Source: Ooceraea biroi
Taxonomy: Eukaryota; Arthropoda; Insecta; Hymenoptera; Formicidae
DNA length: 64,000 nt
Reading direction: 5' to 3'
Assembly (NCBI RefSeq): GCF_003672135.1
Contig: NC_039510.1
Location: 3,968,001 to 4,032,000 of the forward strand
Under the pieces are notes generated by a model. The model was not told the DNA's origin and ran no database searches. It saw nothing but the letters and a program-made list of their open reading frames with translations. Positions 62,650-64,000 of this stretch are shown here, one piece after another. The translations under genes were made by a program, and so were the position numbers. The stretch's first letter is position 1; each line of letters opens with the position of its first letter.

Positions 62650-64000
62650 ATGCACGAAATTTCCTTAATGAAAACTTGACGGTAACGTGATTACGTAATC
62701 GATGCTCTGAAAGTGACGCATGACTGTTCTAGAAATCGACCCGGGTCTCCGACAATTCTTTCCGTCGCTCCAGAGTATTATTTCAGGCATGCCGGTCACA
62801 CAGCGCGGTACGGGGGGGAGGAGGATCCTCACTTTACCGTTTTCGGCCTGCCTTGCTGTCCTAAGCCACCCAATTTACGGTGCAAACATTAAGGTCGTCA
62901 TAAAGCACTGGCAGTCTTAAGACGCTATAAATCGCGCCGCCCTTCCGTGCGCCGCAACCGCCACCCTTCTGCGTCTCTTTCTCTCCGCGCGTTCCTTTCA
63001 CTCGTTTTCGGAGGAGGGTGAATCTGCGAAAGCCCGCGCGGCACGGCAGGTGTATTTCACTTTCGTGGCCGTAGTTCTCTCGAGCACGCGTGCCAAAGCA
63101 GCTTACCGGGAATTTCGTTGCCGTCTTTTGCCCGCCGGAGAGGGAAGATTGCGGGCTGAAGTTGCGCGCCGTCGACGGAACAAAAGCGCACCTCCCCCTC
63201 AACTCCTAAATATTAAATCCGCCGCGAAACGGAGAAGAGGAGATGAAAAAATTAACTAATAATACGGCGGAATACGAAACGCCTACGGCTTTCACACACT
63301 ATGGCTCGTTTATTACGAAAGTTCGCGCTGCATGACGACGTTCGCGCTCGATTTCAATTAACGCAAATTATGTGAGTCAACGAGTTTTATCCACGCTTCC
63401 TCATTCGCAGATCCTGCGAGCTTCGAAAAATAGTGATAAAACGTGTGTTCGAAATGTATGAAAAAGAAATGTAATTTACTCCATTTAAACTCGGTGAACG
63501 ATATAATTTAGTAATCTTCTCTGAAATTAAAGCTAACTCTTCTATAAATTTTTAAATCTTTTTCACAATTTCTTTTGAGTTTTGCGCATGAAAACTATGT
63601 AATTGAGATTTATTATGTATTATTATAAGATATGAAGAAGAAATACGTAGCTAGACAGGACTAAGAAATTTTTATGTGATACTGATAACATCGAATACTG
63701 ATAATATCGAAGTCACTTGAATTTAATACTTTCAATTTAACTTTTTATCCCGTAAAATCGGTAAATTACGGTAGGAATAACATCAAGAATAACGACTATC
63801 CCAAATTATCGTTTCGCCATACACATGCGAATAAAATGATTAGCGCGCTTGTTCTCGCAGATCTCACAAAGCGCGCGAGCAAAGTGTTACTGAAATGTCC
63901 TTATGGAAATAGCGTGCGGATTACGCGCTCAAGAAATGGATGGGGATGCTGCAGGAGCCTCTTTATATGCTACAAGGTATCCGTAATCAAAATCTATCGG

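Larger units (their letters stand above)
57061..64000. other. No gene seen; AT-rich at 63.4-63.8 kb
   Basis: Contains the palindrome at 57622, a poly-T at 59357 and hairpins at 62109 and 62625. Frames are short or arginine-rich with antisense partners. Confidence 0.5.

Noticed and set aside
1..64000. tRNA, rRNA, CRISPR arrays and known microRNAs
   Set aside because: No tRNA B-box-like sequence in proper context, no rRNA-like sequence, no regularly spaced direct repeats and no familiar insect microRNA sequence was recognised by eye; a covariance-model search was not possible.

Overview
The window looks like non-coding DNA from an insect nuclear genome, most plausibly a hymenopteran such as an ant. 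This is inferred from its texture: many CpG-rich blocks, frequent GA/CT, CGTCG, GAC/GAA and CTG simple repeats between AT-rich spacers, no bacterial-style tandem genes or ribosome binding sites, and one insect-type mariner transposon. No host species or host gene could be identified. Open reading frames are short or low in complexity, usually matched by an equally long antisense frame, and none shows a domain I recognise. The window is best read as intergenic DNA or the inside of a very large intron.

The one clear genetic element is a full-length mariner (Tc1/mariner superfamily) at 18159-19455. It has perfect 32-bp terminal inverted repeats, TA target duplications on both sides, and a transposase reading frame at 18344-19380. 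The frame carries the paired helix-turn-helix region with a GRP motif, a WVPHEL-type linker (here WVAHEL), the three DD34D aspartates and YSPDLAPSDYHLF. It is broken twice: by an in-frame TGA at 18878-18880 and by an 11-nt near-duplication at 19148-19158 that adds a stop and shifts the frame. The copy is therefore dead in coding, but its ends look intact.

Layout: 1-18156 is host DNA without a convincing gene, with a CpG-rich patch carrying a TATA box at 1418 and GC-rich hairpins near 7.2 and 7.5 kb. 18157-19457 is mariner with its target duplications. 19458-64000 is again host DNA with simple repeats. It contains a striking 19-bp perfect hairpin at 20966-21012, a possible minus-strand exon at 29335-29474, an 18-bp palindrome with two E-boxes at 38450, a CpG-rich block at 44.4-45.4 kb and pyrimidine-rich DNA at 50.8-51.5 kb.

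There is no gene set that works together here. The interest lies in the mariner copy, the hairpin, a cluster of near-perfect palindromes, and a few candidate regulatory or exon signals that need comparative or RNA data. I found no convincing novel biological system.
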